Positions 7,918 to 17,600 of a DNA stretch of 64,000 bases are shown piece by piece. The first letter of the stretch is position 1, and the number at the start of each line of letters is the position of its first letter. The stretch covers positions 1-64,000 of the forward strand of contig NZ_BONF01000054.1 of assembly GCF_016862575.1 (NCBI RefSeq), given 5' to 3'. A program made the position numbers and the translations under genes. The notes under the pieces were generated by a model. The model worked only from the letters and a program-made list of their open reading frames with translations. It had not been told where the DNA came from and ran no database searches. The stretch is from Catellatospora bangladeshensis. GTDB taxonomy: Bacteria > Actinomycetota > Actinomycetes > Mycobacteriales > Micromonosporaceae.

Positions 7918-9921
7918 TCAGAACTGGATGCTGAAGAGGTGACGCCGACCGCTGGTCATGGTCACCTTGGCGACCACGGAGTTGCGGACCGTGGAGCTGA
8001 AGCCGAGGCCCGACAGCTGATCCGGGGACGGCTCGCACTTGGTGCGGTCGCCGAGCACCTCGAACACCTTGCGGTGCGGTTGCAGGTCGCCGCGCAGGAA
8101 CTCGTTGTAGATCCCCCGGGTCGGCTGGTCGTTCACGCACCCCTTCAGGATGAAGAAGTAGTGCCGGTTGCCGACCTCGCTGTCGTCGAAGTAGTTCGGC
8201 GAGTACATGACGGTGGACACCGGCACGAACTGTTCGGTGGTGATGCCCCAGAGGTCCTTGCCGGCGCTGCCCCGCCGCATGTCCTTGCCGGGCCGGAAGG
8301 CCGTGATCACTTCGTTGACGACCGTCATCCGGCCCACCTCCACGGTCTCCTTGTGACCGACCGCCCGCTCGTGGCTGTAGTGCTCGATCTTCCCGTTGCT
8401 CTCGGTCTCGATCACGAAGCCGACGTCGGTGCTCTCCCGCTTGCTGAACTGGTTCACCTCGATGCGGTACTCGCCGTCGGGGACGTGGCCGGTCCAGGTG
8501 ACGTTCTCCACCGGCTCGCGCGAGAACCCGCCGCCCGCGTTCATGTCCACGTCCAGCTTGTTGCGCTTGTCCTGGTACCAGATGTGGACCCCGTTGGGTT
8601 CGAAAACGTGCAGGTCCAGGTCGTCGTGGTTGGACCAGGACAGGCTCACCCGCAGCTTGCCGGTGACGTTGCCCCCGGCGCGCTTGACCTTCTCCTTGAT
8701 CGAGTCGGTGACGTTGCCGCGGTAGGACCAGGCGAAATCGTTGTCCCAGGTGAACAGCCGCGGAGCGGCCGGGTGCCGGCCGGTGGTGAGACTGACGAAG
8801 TTCGGCTCGTGGCTGTTGGCGACCCACAGGTCGATGGTCGCCGCGCCGGGCAGGATGTCCTTCATGAAGGTGACCACGGGAATCTCCTCCTGCTTCCCGT
8901 CACGCGCACCTGCGGGCCGGGTGGTGGCCGCCTGCATGAGCAGTCCTTCGATGCCGTCCTTCATCCGCGCCTGGGTGTCGTTGTCGACCCACAGCACGTT
9001 GGTGACCGACACGTCGGACAGCCGGGCGAACCGTCGCTGCAGCGACTCCTCGATGCCCAGCTCGTCGATGGTCTTCATGGCGGCCTTGACCATGGCCGGG
9101 GTGATCAGCGTCTTGGGGCGCTGGTAGTTCTGTGGCGCCACCTTCGCCTCGAACGACCGGACCGCCTGCTCCAGGTCGACGCCCGCGGAGAGATCCTGGA
9201 CGAGGGTGCCGATCACCGTGTTGCGGAATCGGGCCGCCGGGTTCATGGCGTTGGCGAAGATGAAGGCCCGCGCGTCGGCCGCCTGCGTCCACCGGTTCTG
9301 CAGCGACCGGAACTCGGTCACCGCCCGCCGGTGCTCGGTGCCGCGGTAGAGCGCGTTGTCGTCGATGAGGTCGACGACGGTGTCCAGGGCAGGCTGGGTC
9401 AGCTCGGCCAGGCCACGCTGGAACACCTGCACCGCGGCGTCGAAGGTGGCCCGTGCCGCGCCGACGTCCTTGATGCGGTGCCGCTTCTCCACCCGGCCGT
9501 GCAGGTGGTGCCACACCTCGACCTGGCCGTCGCGCAGCGACCGGGTCGTCCTCGTCCCGTACTGCGCCTCGGTCGACCGGAAAACGGTCGACAGCGGCAG
9601 CGAGCCGACGAACTCGTCCATCGCGGCGGCGACGACGGAGAAGACCGGGTCGGAGGCAGACACCCCCGACCAGACGGTGCGAATCCGGCCGTCGTGGATC
9701 TCGACGACGTTACCGAAGCTCTTGATGAACCCGCGGCAGGTCGAGCAGTCGTACTCGGACCGCTCACGGAACCGGGGATTGGTGCCGGCAGGGAACGAAT
9801 CGAGAAAGGTGAGCCAGAGTGAGTCCCGGTCGAGACCGTCGCCGACGACGTACAACTCGCCCTTGGACATCACCGACAGACGTGTGGTCACATCCGTCAC
9901 GAACTGCTCGAAATCGCTCAC
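7918..9921 (-). CDS. Large unknown protein with a YfaP/DUF2135-like beta domain
   Basis: With the GTG at 9921 (GGGAG seven bases upstream) the product is 667 residues, starting VSDFEQFVTDVT. An upstream in-frame start at 9981 has no such site. The N-terminal half is alpha-helical with an early Cys pair (YDCSTCRGF). Around the middle lies LRVSLSWSNHDDLDLHVFEP followed by NGVHIWY and WTGHVPDGEYRIEVNQF, a pattern like the DUF2135/YfaP beta-sandwich seen in extracellular or surface proteins. No signal peptide is present. It is co-transcribed with the 131-residue gene. I do not know its role; a phage-derived or contractile-particle-like assembly component is one possibility, but no tail or capsid genes are nearby. 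Confidence 0.7.
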   Translation of the reverse strand: MSDFEQFVTDVTTRLSVMSKGELYVVGDGLDRDSLWLTFLDSFPAGTNPRFRERSEYDCSTCRGFIKSFGNVVEIHDGRIRTVWSGVSASDPVFSVVAAAMDEFVGSLPLSTVFRSTEAQYGTRTTRSLRDGQVEVWHHLHGRVEKRHRIKDVGAARATFDAAVQVFQRGLAELTQPALDTVVDLIDDNALYRGTEHRRAVTEFRSLQNRWTQAADARAFIFANAMNPAARFRNTVIGTLVQDLSAGVDLEQAVRSFEAKVAPQNYQRPKTLITPAMVKAAMKTIDELGIEESLQRRFARLSDVSVTNVLWVDNDTQARMKDGIEGLLMQAATTRPAGARDGKQEEIPVVTFMKDILPGAATIDLWVANSHEPNFVSLTTGRHPAAPRLFTWDNDFAWSYRGNVTDSIKEKVKRAGGNVTGKLRVSLSWSNHDDLDLHVFEPNGVHIWYQDKRNKLDVDMNAGGGFSREPVENVTWTGHVPDGEYRIEVNQFSKRESTDVGFVIETESNGKIEHYSHERAVGHKETVEVGRMTVVNEVITAFRPGKDMRRGSAGKDLWGITTEQFVPVSTVMYSPNYFDDSEVGNRHYFFILKGCVNDQPTRGIYNEFLRGDLQPHRKVFEVLGDRTKCEPSPDQLSGLGFSSTVRNSVVAKVTMTSGRRHLFSIQF

Positions 9922-10043
9922 CGTGTCATCTCCCTTGATCAGCGGAGATCCTATGGGGCGCACGCAATCAGACAAACGCATTTCCAGCCGTACACACGGC
10001 CATGGACGGGCGTCCGCGCCCGGCGGTCAGCCCACTCTCATCG

Positions 10044-12524
10044 TCATCCGGGGTCCGGTCCGGCACTCGTCGTCCTCGCCGTAGGCCCGGTGGCGTGGAC
10101 CAGCCGGTCGCGCACCCCCTCCGCATCGGGATGGCCGAGGTCGTCGAAGATGCGCAGGGCCCGCTGCCAGGTCCGCACGGCGCCTGCTCGGTCGCCCAAG
10201 GACCATCGGCTGTGACCGAGCCGGTTCAAGGTGTCCGCTTCGTCGAATCGGTCACCGATCTGCGTGAAAAGGATCAGGGCCCGGTGGTAGCACGAGACCG
10301 CCCGGCGGTAGCGGCCGAGACGGTCGTGGATGAAGCCGAGACTGTCCCAGGTGTTCGCCTCGCCGTGCCGGTCGTCGGTCTGGCGCAGCAGCACCAGCGC
10401 TCGCCGGCAGTGGTCGAGCGCCGGGCCGTACTGGCCGAGTCTGGCATGCGCCCACCCCACCCCGTTGTGTGCGCTGGCCTCTCCGGACAGGTGACCGGCG
10501 ACCCGGTACAGCTCCAGGCCTTGCTGCGCGTGGTACAGGGAATCGGCATGACGGCCGAGCAGGTCCAGCAGCGCGCCGAACGCCCGGTGGGTTCGTGCCT
10601 GCCCGGTGTGGTCACCGAGTTCGCTGAAGAGTTTCAGCGCCGCGTGGTAGTGGCCCTCCGCCTCGTCCGGTTCGCCGACTCGGACGAGCGCACGGGCGAG
10701 ATCGCGGTGGGCGCTCGCCTGCCCGGGCCGCTCGCCCGCCTGCTGCGCCGCGGCAAGGGCGGTTCGCTGCGCGGCGACCAGGTCCGGCCAGTGGCCTCGG
10801 CGTTGCAGGAAGTCCACCAGGGTCCGTGCCAGCCGCCAGGCGTGCCCTTCGAACCGGGCGCGTTCCGCGTGGGCGACCGCAGCCAGGAGCACGCGGTACT
10901 CGGCGGTGAACCAGCCCAGCGCGTGGCCGTGATCGGCGATCTCCTCGGGTGTTACCCCGGGTGGGGCGTCGGCCAGGCTGATCGGATCCCAGCCAGGCTG
11001 CAACAGCAGCGCGGCCGCGTGTGCCGTGTGCAGGTAGTGGTCCAGGCCGCGCTGGATTGCCGTCCGCTGGGTATCGGCGGTGTCGAGGCTTTCCACCAGG
11101 TCGGCCGCATACCCCCGCAGCAGGTCGTGGAGGTTGAACCTGCCGGGCACGTGTTCGGTGACCAGGTGCGCATGGGCCAGTTCGGCAAGCAGCCGGTGCA
11201 CCTGAACCCGTGGCAGCCCGGCCAGGCTGGCAGCGGCGGGGATCGTGGTGTCCGGCCCTGGATGGCAGGCGAGCAGCCGGAACAGGCGCGCGGCGGGCGG
11301 GCTCAGATGCTGGTACGACCAGGAGAAGACCGCCTGCACGTCGGTACCGGCGTCGCCACCGTCGAACGCGTCGAGCAGCCGCCTCGACTCCTGCAACTCG
11401 GCGGCGAGGGTGGACAGCGGAAACGACGGATGTGCCGCCCCTCGGGCGGCGACCACCGCCAGCGCCAGCGGCAGCCGTACGCACCGTTCGATCATCTCGT
11501 TCGCGGCTTGCGGTTCTGCGGTCAGCCGGTCTGCTCCGAGGCGCCGTGCCAGAAACTGCCACGCCTCGTCGAAGGAGAGCAGGTCGACGGTGACCGGCAG
11601 GGCGCCCTCGGCGGCGACCAGGCCGGCGAGGCGGTTTCGGCTGGTCACCAGTACGAGGCAGCTCGGGCTGCCAGGTAGCAGGTGTCGCACCTGCTCGGCG
11701 TCGCGCGCGTTGTCCAGCACGATGAGCATCCGCCGGCCGGCGAGCAGGCTTCGGTACAGCCCCACCTGCGCGGGCAGGTGTATCGGGAAGCGTTCGGGCG
11801 GCACGTCGAGTGCCTCCAGGAACCCGCGTAGCGCCTCGGCGGGCGTCATCATGGAGCCGCTGGGGTCGAACCCGCGCATGTTGACGTAGAGCTGGCCGTC
11901 CGGGTAGCGCTCGGCGGCGCGGTGGGCCCAGTGCACGGCAAGGGTTGTCTTGCCGACCCCGGCGGTGCCTGACAGCACCACGCTCGTCGCGGCCGGCTCG
12001 GCCGAGCTGCCTGCCCGACCGGTGGTGGCGTCGTCGAGCTGGGCGAGCAGCTCCGCGCGGCCGACGAAGGCGGTCAGGGCCGGTGGCAGCTGCTGCGGCA
12101 CGGGTGCACCTGACGCCGTGCCGTTGGCCTGACCCGGCGCGGCACCGGCATACCCGCCGGCCGGATTCGTTCGACGTCGACCTTCTTCGACCTGGTCCCG
12201 GGCGGTGGCCAACGCGCCTTGCTCAGTGCTGGTGGCCCCGAGCAGCCGGGTCAGGATGTCGAACCGCTCGGTGGGGGGCAGGACGTTTCCCGCGAAGTAC
12301 TCGCCGATGATTCCGTGGGACCAGCCGGTCTTCGCTGCCAGCTGCCGGTACGTCAACAGGTTGCCGCCTTGCTGGCGCGCGTGGCGCTGCCGCAGCTTGC
12401 GCAGCAGCAGGGCCAGGTCCTGCACCGTCTGCAGTTCGCGATCTACCGAGAGCGCGGAATGGTATGCGTCGGATGTCTGGTGCGACGCCCGTCGCGCACC
12501 GGGAGGCGCTGGTTGGTCGTACAT
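10044..12524 (-). CDS. XRE-HTH / NB-ARC / TPR STAND regulator
   Basis: The 826-residue product has a helix-turn-helix near residues 35-90 (LTYRQLAAKTGWSHGIIGEY). An NB-ARC NTPase follows, with Walker A GTAGVGKTTLAVHWAH, Walker B LIVLDNARD and sensor-like LVTSRN. After a winged-helix region the C-terminal third is a run of tetratricopeptide units (ALDHCRRALVLLRQTDDRHG, AVSCYHRALILFTQIGDRFD). GGGGGAG precedes the ATG. This domain order is typical of actinomycete STAND transcriptional regulators of secondary metabolism or exoenzymes. The gene is divergent from the secreted protease at 12890 and shares its 365-base intergenic region, so it could control it (inference). Confidence 0.9.
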   Translation of the reverse strand: MYDQPAPPGARRASHQTSDAYHSALSVDRELQTVQDLALLLRKLRQRHARQQGGNLLTYRQLAAKTGWSHGIIGEYFAGNVLPPTERFDILTRLLGATSTEQGALATARDQVEEGRRRTNPAGGYAGAAPGQANGTASGAPVPQQLPPALTAFVGRAELLAQLDDATTGRAGSSAEPAATSVVLSGTAGVGKTTLAVHWAHRAAERYPDGQLYVNMRGFDPSGSMMTPAEALRGFLEALDVPPERFPIHLPAQVGLYRSLLAGRRMLIVLDNARDAEQVRHLLPGSPSCLVLVTSRNRLAGLVAAEGALPVTVDLLSFDEAWQFLARRLGADRLTAEPQAANEMIERCVRLPLALAVVAARGAAHPSFPLSTLAAELQESRRLLDAFDGGDAGTDVQAVFSWSYQHLSPPAARLFRLLACHPGPDTTIPAAASLAGLPRVQVHRLLAELAHAHLVTEHVPGRFNLHDLLRGYAADLVESLDTADTQRTAIQRGLDHYLHTAHAAALLLQPGWDPISLADAPPGVTPEEIADHGHALGWFTAEYRVLLAAVAHAERARFEGHAWRLARTLVDFLQRRGHWPDLVAAQRTALAAAQQAGERPGQASAHRDLARALVRVGEPDEAEGHYHAALKLFSELGDHTGQARTHRAFGALLDLLGRHADSLYHAQQGLELYRVAGHLSGEASAHNGVGWAHARLGQYGPALDHCRRALVLLRQTDDRHGEANTWDSLGFIHDRLGRYRRAVSCYHRALILFTQIGDRFDEADTLNRLGHSRWSLGDRAGAVRTWQRALRIFDDLGHPDAEGVRDRLVHATGPTARTTSAGPDPG

Positions 12525-12785
12525 CGTTTCTCCCCCTGCCGGTCACGCGGCAGCCACACGTGCTGGCAGCGCGAGTAGTCCAGCCTTTCTGGCATCACTG
12601 GAACATCGTCGTCTTATCCATCGACGAACGTGGATGTCGCACAGCCCGACTGCCGAAGGCCGCCCGTGGCCGCGGTCGAGTTCATGCGTCGCTTGGTGGA
12701 CTACCGCAGCAATGCTCGACGGGGCCCCTACCGCCGCCGCCGGCGACGCACCGCGCCAGTGCGGTGGCTACGCCACAAGTCCAGG

Positions 12786-12816
12786 TGTCCAACTGTGTCC
12801 AACATCCCCATTGGAC
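12786..12816. promoter_or_regulatory. Operator-like repeats upstream of the secreted protease
   Basis: TGTCCAAC occurs twice as a direct repeat (12786-12793 and 12796-12803), and TTGGAC at 12811-12816 is the inverse of the second copy. TTGGAC could also serve as a -35 element, but the only -10-like sequence (TAAGAG at 12831) is spaced too closely for a normal promoter. The rest of the 365-base divergent gap (12525-12889) shows nothing I can name. Confidence 0.4.
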
Positions 12817-12889
12817 GGTTGTTGCATCGATAAGAGTAACCGTCTGAGCGGATGCCGCACGGGCTCCGCCACAGGTTGGGAGAACATGA

Positions 12890-14005
12890 ATGTCAGTCTC
12901 AACGACCAGGCGACAGGCGGCCCGGGTCCTCGCGGCCGTCGCGCTGGCGGCCGGTGCGGCCCTGGCGGTGCCCCAGTCCGCTGCGGCCGTCCTCGATGAC
13001 TCAGGCCTCTCGGCGAAGTCCGGCGTGACCGGAGGCGCGGTGGGGGTCCACGCCGAAGCGTGGGCGGCCGGACGTGCGAAGTACGGGCAGAACGTCACCG
13101 CGGCCCAGGCGATCGACGCGTTCTGGACGCCGGAGCGCATGCGTGCGGCCAGGCCGATCGAGGAGTCGCCCGAGTACGCCCGCGCGATGGCCGTGGGCAG
13201 CGAGGCGGCGAAGACCGCGGCACCGCAGGCGGCAACCGACGCCCGTAAACCCACCGTGATCCCGCCCTATGAGGGGGCCCTGGGCACGCCCAAGGGCAGC
13301 GGCATGTCGACGCTGGCCGTCAACCCGAACTTCGCGTTCTCCCACCCGACCGCGCGTACCAGCGGCAAGGCCTTCTTCGTGCTCGGCGGGGCCTCCTACC
13401 AGTGCTCCGGCACCGTGGTGAACTCCGCGGGCGCCGACACGGTGTGGACCGCCGGACACTGCATTCACAGCGGCGCGGGCGGCCAGGCCGCCTCCAGCTG
13501 GGCGTTCGTGCCCGCCTACGACGACGACCTGGCCAACCCGCGGCCGTACGGCACCTGGTCCGCGGTCAGCATCTGGACCATGAACGCGTGGATCAACTCG
13601 TCGGCGCCCGCCGAGGACATGGGCGTGGCGATCATGGGCACGCTGAACGGCAACCACATCGTCAGCTACCTCGGCGGCCAGGGCCTGTGGACGTTCGCCG
13701 GCACGCAGAACACGCAGAACGCGTTCGGCTACCCCGCCCAGGCCCCGTTCGACGGCGGCAACCTGTGGCGCTGCAGCGGCTATTCCTCGCAGGAGAACCC
13801 CAACGTCTGGACCGAGACGATCAAGATTCCCTGCAACTTCAACAAGGGCGCGAGCGGCGGCGGCTGGCTGCTGAACTGGGACGGCAACTGGGGCCTGGTC
13901 AACGGGATCAACAGCCGCGCCAACCTGCCCAACCCCACGATCGTGGCGTCGCCGTACTTCGACCAGACGGCCCTGGACCTGTACGACTTCACCAAGAACA
14001 TGTGA
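12890..14005 (+). CDS. Secreted trypsin-like (S1/V8-type) serine peptidase
   Basis: The 371-residue product has a signal peptide (RVLAAVALAAGAALAVPQSAAA), a ~110-residue propeptide, and a chymotrypsin-fold domain with His190 in TAGHC, Asp243 in AEDMGVAIM and Ser322 in GASGGGW. The protease domain also has a Cys pair (QCSG/GHC) and WRCSGY/KIPC, likely disulfides. TTGGGAG ends nine bases before the chosen ATG. An ATG four bases earlier is out of frame. A perfect hairpin follows 26 bases after the stop. The divergent STAND regulator is a plausible controller. Confidence 0.92.
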   Translation: MSVSTTRRQAARVLAAVALAAGAALAVPQSAAAVLDDSGLSAKSGVTGGAVGVHAEAWAAGRAKYGQNVTAAQAIDAFWTPERMRAARPIEESPEYARAMAVGSEAAKTAAPQAATDARKPTVIPPYEGALGTPKGSGMSTLAVNPNFAFSHPTARTSGKAFFVLGGASYQCSGTVVNSAGADTVWTAGHCIHSGAGGQAASSWAFVPAYDDDLANPRPYGTWSAVSIWTMNAWINSSAPAEDMGVAIMGTLNGNHIVSYLGGQGLWTFAGTQNTQNAFGYPAQAPFDGGNLWRCSGYSSQENPNVWTETIKIPCNFNKGASGGGWLLNWDGNWGLVNGINSRANLPNPTIVASPYFDQTALDLYDFTKNM

Positions 14006-14030
14006 CCTGTCCGCAGCCGCGGGCCTATGA

Positions 14031-14066
14031 CGATGCTGTGGGAGTTACCTGACTCCCACAGCATCG
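14031..14066 (+). terminator. Strong hairpin terminator of the secreted protease gene
   Basis: A perfect 15-bp stem (CGATGCTGTGGGAGT at 14031-14045, complement at 14052-14066) with loop TACCTG lies just after the protease stop. No T-run follows. Confidence 0.8.
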
Positions 14067-14398
14067 CCGTACGCCGGATGAGCATGCTTGTTGATGGAGA
14101 TCATGCGCCCTAGCTGCCCACTGCCTCGCGTGTCGGAGCGCAGCCGGCCGGCGTCGCTGACCGGCAGGACGCCCGGCGGGCCGTGGACCTTACGCGCGGG
14201 AAACGAGCTCTGCGAGGTGTCACACGCGGGCAGGGTCCCATTGCCCGGTGGTTGAGCCGGGTTCCTGGGATGTCTACGCAAAGCGAGCTTAAACACCCAC
14301 TGGAAACGTCATGAAACGGACACGGGGGGCGTGTGCGCGTCCCGCTTCAGAGTGCGCTACGCTGTACGGCCTGCCGCGGTGAGAGATCATCTCGGCAA
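14067..14398. other. Non-coding stretch leading to the tRNA remnant
   Basis: About 330 bases with no gene I can support. The minus-strand frame 14045-14296 runs into the terminator hairpin and has no family-like sequence. The promoter of the tRNA gene should lie near 14330-14390; TACGCT at 14358-14363 is a possible -10. Confidence 0.35.
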
Positions 14399-14437
14399 CG
14401 GGCTGTAGCGCAGTTTGGTAGCGCACTTGACTGGGGG
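14399..14437 (+). tRNA. Truncated tRNA-Pro (anticodon GGG), 5' half only; probable island left junction
   Basis: Bases 14399-14437 fold as the first half of a tRNA: acceptor strand CGGGCTG, linker TA, D-stem GCGC with loop AGTTTGGTA and GCGC, then anticodon stem CTTGA and loop CTGGGGG with anticodon GGG. A normal gene would continue TCAAG; instead unrelated sequence (GCTGGGCG) starts at 14438, and no variable arm, T-loop or 3' acceptor strand follows. Integrases often recombine at a tRNA anticodon stem-loop, and all defence genes lie to the right, so this is most likely an attachment junction. An intact copy of tRNA-Pro(GGG) is expected at the other end or elsewhere. Confidence 0.75.
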
Positions 14438-14697
14438 GCTGGGCGTCACCGTCGACTGAGGCTCGATCCGATCTGGATAACCGCAGCTCACTCTCCCGTT
14501 GATATCGCCCAGTAATGAGCTTGATGACGCCCGCCCCTTACTGTTGGAGCGTTACGGGAGCGCAAGATCATTATCTGTTGCGTGCGCTGCCGACACCTCT
14601 GTGGCGATCTCGGCTGGCCCCGGACTTCTTGCGGTTTAGCCGTGTGAGGGGTCCGGAGCGAGCAAGGACGGTGGCCGCGACGTGTTCATGTCGTGGA
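14438..14697. other. First 260 bases of the island; no gene seen
   Basis: No coding sequence or integrase is visible. A 7-bp inverted repeat (CTGGGCG at 14439-14445 and CGCCCAG at 14506-14512) is the only structure, and it may be chance. The stretch is lower in GC than the chromosomal side. Confidence 0.4.
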
Positions 14698-17600
14698 CTA
14701 CGACCTCGAGGTCGAGGCGGCGGACAGCCCGAAACGTGAGCGGATGTCGTCAGCCGGCGACGCCAGGGTGTTAGGTAGCAAGCCGATGATGCTGTCGATC
14801 GACTCAGGCATGTGCCAAGTGAGCAACTGGCCACCATCCAGAGTCGCGTGCAGGCTTTGGCTGGTCGGCCACTGTAGCGCGACTATGACACCGCGCATGC
14901 CGTGACGCCGTGGTATGTCTAGCGCGGCGCAGGAGAGTCCGGTCTCAGCATCCCAGATAGTGACCGTGTGGGAGCCGGCAGTGGCCAGGTATGTGCTACA
15001 CGGACTCCATGACAGAAGTCGACGTGCGCTAAAGAGCATGCCGTCGATGTCGTTGCCACCGATGCATCGCATTCTTATCGAGCCGTCTTCGGCGTTGCGG
15101 ATGTACACGCCGGCCTTGCCCACCGCAGCGATCGATCGACCGTTCGGTGACCATGCCAGTTGCTCCGTGTGAGGCGTGGGTTCCCCGTTAGCGAAAACCT
15201 CGTTCCAGGTGCCGGTTTGCAGGGTAATTATCGTTCTCCGATCCGGAGACAATGCCAGTCGATCGCCGGTTGGTGACCAAGCGACGATGGCATGGCCCAG
15301 CCGTCCAAAACTGCGGGTCAGCGCGGGCTGCCCGGTTCTGGCGTCGAATACGACGACTTCCGCAGGGCTTCTGCCCCACCAATCGCTCGCGGCTCGCACG
15401 AGGTAGGAGCCGTCGGGAGACCAGGCCAGTTCGTGCGCGCCGGGTTGGAGATCGTCGATCTGTATGATCTTGTGTCGATCGTGTGCGTCCCAGACCGCCA
15501 GCGAGTCATGGTTGGAAGCGGCGATGCGATTGCCGTCTTGCTCCCAGCAAACGGTAGTGGGGGCCAGCCGCCAGGCGAACGCTGTATCGAGAACGGCGAA
15601 TGACGCGGTGCCGATGTCGTGGATCATCGCGGAGTGACGCGTGGTGGTGGCCAGGCGCGTCCGGTCGGGTGACCACGCGAGGTTGCGGAGATCGGTGCTG
15701 GGCAGATGCAGAGAGTTGCCGGTGGTGATGTCGTGGATGCATATGCCGGAGGAGTCCGCGCAAGCGATCGCATGGCCGTCGGCTGACCATGCGACACACA
15801 TGCTCATCGTGAAGACGTCATGCAGGGGGGACGCGTGTCCGGCAATCGGCAAGAGGACGCGGCGGAGTGGTTCGGTGGAGTCCAGAGCGAATAAATGGAA
15901 TTCGGCTTGGATCGTCTCCGCTGTATCGGCATCCCTGTCGCGGAGGCTGTGGATCAGTAGGGCGACTTGGTCGCTGCCTGGTGACCAGCAGGCGCCGCTG
16001 ACGCGGAAGCTCGAGTAAGCGGTCGTGTCGTGGCGGATGTGCTGCACCGTACGCCCGGTAAGAGCGTCGAAGACCTGGACATGCTGTGTGATGGGCTGGC
16101 TGGCGCGGCGATGAGCCGGGCTGGCGATACACAGGATGAAGCGTCCGTCAGGTGACCACATGAGGGCGTCAATCTCCGCTGCGGCCGCGATCCTGGCCGT
16201 GATTAGCGCGGAGCTGCTGAGCCGGACGCGTACCGTGGCGCCCATGACCCAGGCGATCCTGTCGCCCTGCACGGACCAGAACGGTAGGGCGGACTCGCCG
16301 CCCGGCACGAACGGTATCTCGGGGAGTTCCGCCTCGGACATGTCACCGACGGCGATCCAGCCGCCGGGCCCACCGAAGGCATACTGTTGACCATCGTGGC
16401 TCCAGCCGAGCTGGGCGCTGTGGTACGCCTTGAGGGCGCGACGATATCGGGCATCGCTCATCGGCGCGGTGTCCCAACGAGACAGCTCATCCGACTTAAC
16501 GATCATGACGGCTGTGCCGCTGCCGGTCAGGCGCCGCCTATCGGTGGGGTCTAGCGGCAACTGTCGACGGTCCAGCAACTCACCCGAGCGCGACCAACGG
16601 CACAGCCTCCCTTCGCCGCCCAACGTCACGAGATCCTGCCCATTCCAGGCCAGACTGGCCACTCCCGGCGAGTGCGTCATGCTTAGCAACTGCATGTCAG
16701 GAGCATCCAGCAGCGACCATAAGGTCCACAGCGCTACTGGCGGTGTTGAGCCGGGAGCCTCGTCGACCGCCGCCAGAGCAACCGTGATCGCCTCGTCCGG
16801 GTTCTTCGCCCGGATCTGCTGTGCCCACAGCGCTGCGGCAGCAGCACGGGAGGCCGCTGACGCTGACGCTGATCGTCGCGATTCGCAGATGAACTCCGCC
16901 AGCAACGACGACACCCCCACAGACATGACGACGTCATCGCCGTCAGTGAGCGCTCCGCCGACGAGTAGATCGTCGGCGCGCCGACCGGCGCGATGCCAGT
17001 CCCGGGCACGTCGTTCAAGGGTGCTGCGAAGGCGTATCCGCCGGTCGGCGCGTTGCGCAAGGTGATTCAGCCGGTCCCAGCGTCGCAGAAGCGCGTCGTG
17101 CACGAACCCGACCGAACTTCCCTGGTCGAGGTCGACCATCAACCGGCTACTGCGGAACGTCGCGACGATGTCGCGATCGTTTTCGCTGAGCTCGGCGAAG
17201 GCAACCTGTCGTCGTGTAAGCAGGTCGCCGTCCCAGTCAACGAAACGCAGAAGCAGGTCATCGACCGCATCGGGGTCGTGGGTGCTCCCGGCGACGGCGT
17301 AAACCTGTTCGGCGTGAGCAGCGATGGCACCGGCAACCCGCCCGACTCGCTCGTAGTCCCGGTGGGTGATCACATCGGTGCGGTCGTCCCACAGTCGCCG
17401 CAAGAGCTGACTCAGCATGGGCAGCGCATCGCCGACGGTGGCCTCTGCGACTATGGTTTCGACGAGATCGGTTTCCAGATGCATGCCCGCGGCGCGGGCC
17501 GGGCGGACGATCACTTGACGTATCTGGTCCGGAGTCATCGGACCGACGACGATCGACGTGCCGTGGCGCAGGCCGGGGGAGAGACGATCGAGTGTGATGA

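Noticed and set aside
7333-9822. An 829-codon plus-strand frame
   Set aside because: Antisense to the two-gene minus-strand operon; the sequence is Asp/Val/Arg/Gly-biased without motifs.
7492-9921. A prophage module
   Set aside because: No capsid, portal, terminase, tail or integrase gene is adjacent; resemblance to phage hypotheticals alone is not enough.
14333-14515. A 60-codon frame over the tRNA fragment
   Set aside because: Its VAQFGSALDWG sequence is the familiar false translation of a tRNA 5' half.
14438-14697. A group I intron in the tRNA anticodon loop
   Set aside because: No 3' half of the tRNA follows within the next few hundred bases and no intron core is visible, so an integration junction fits better.
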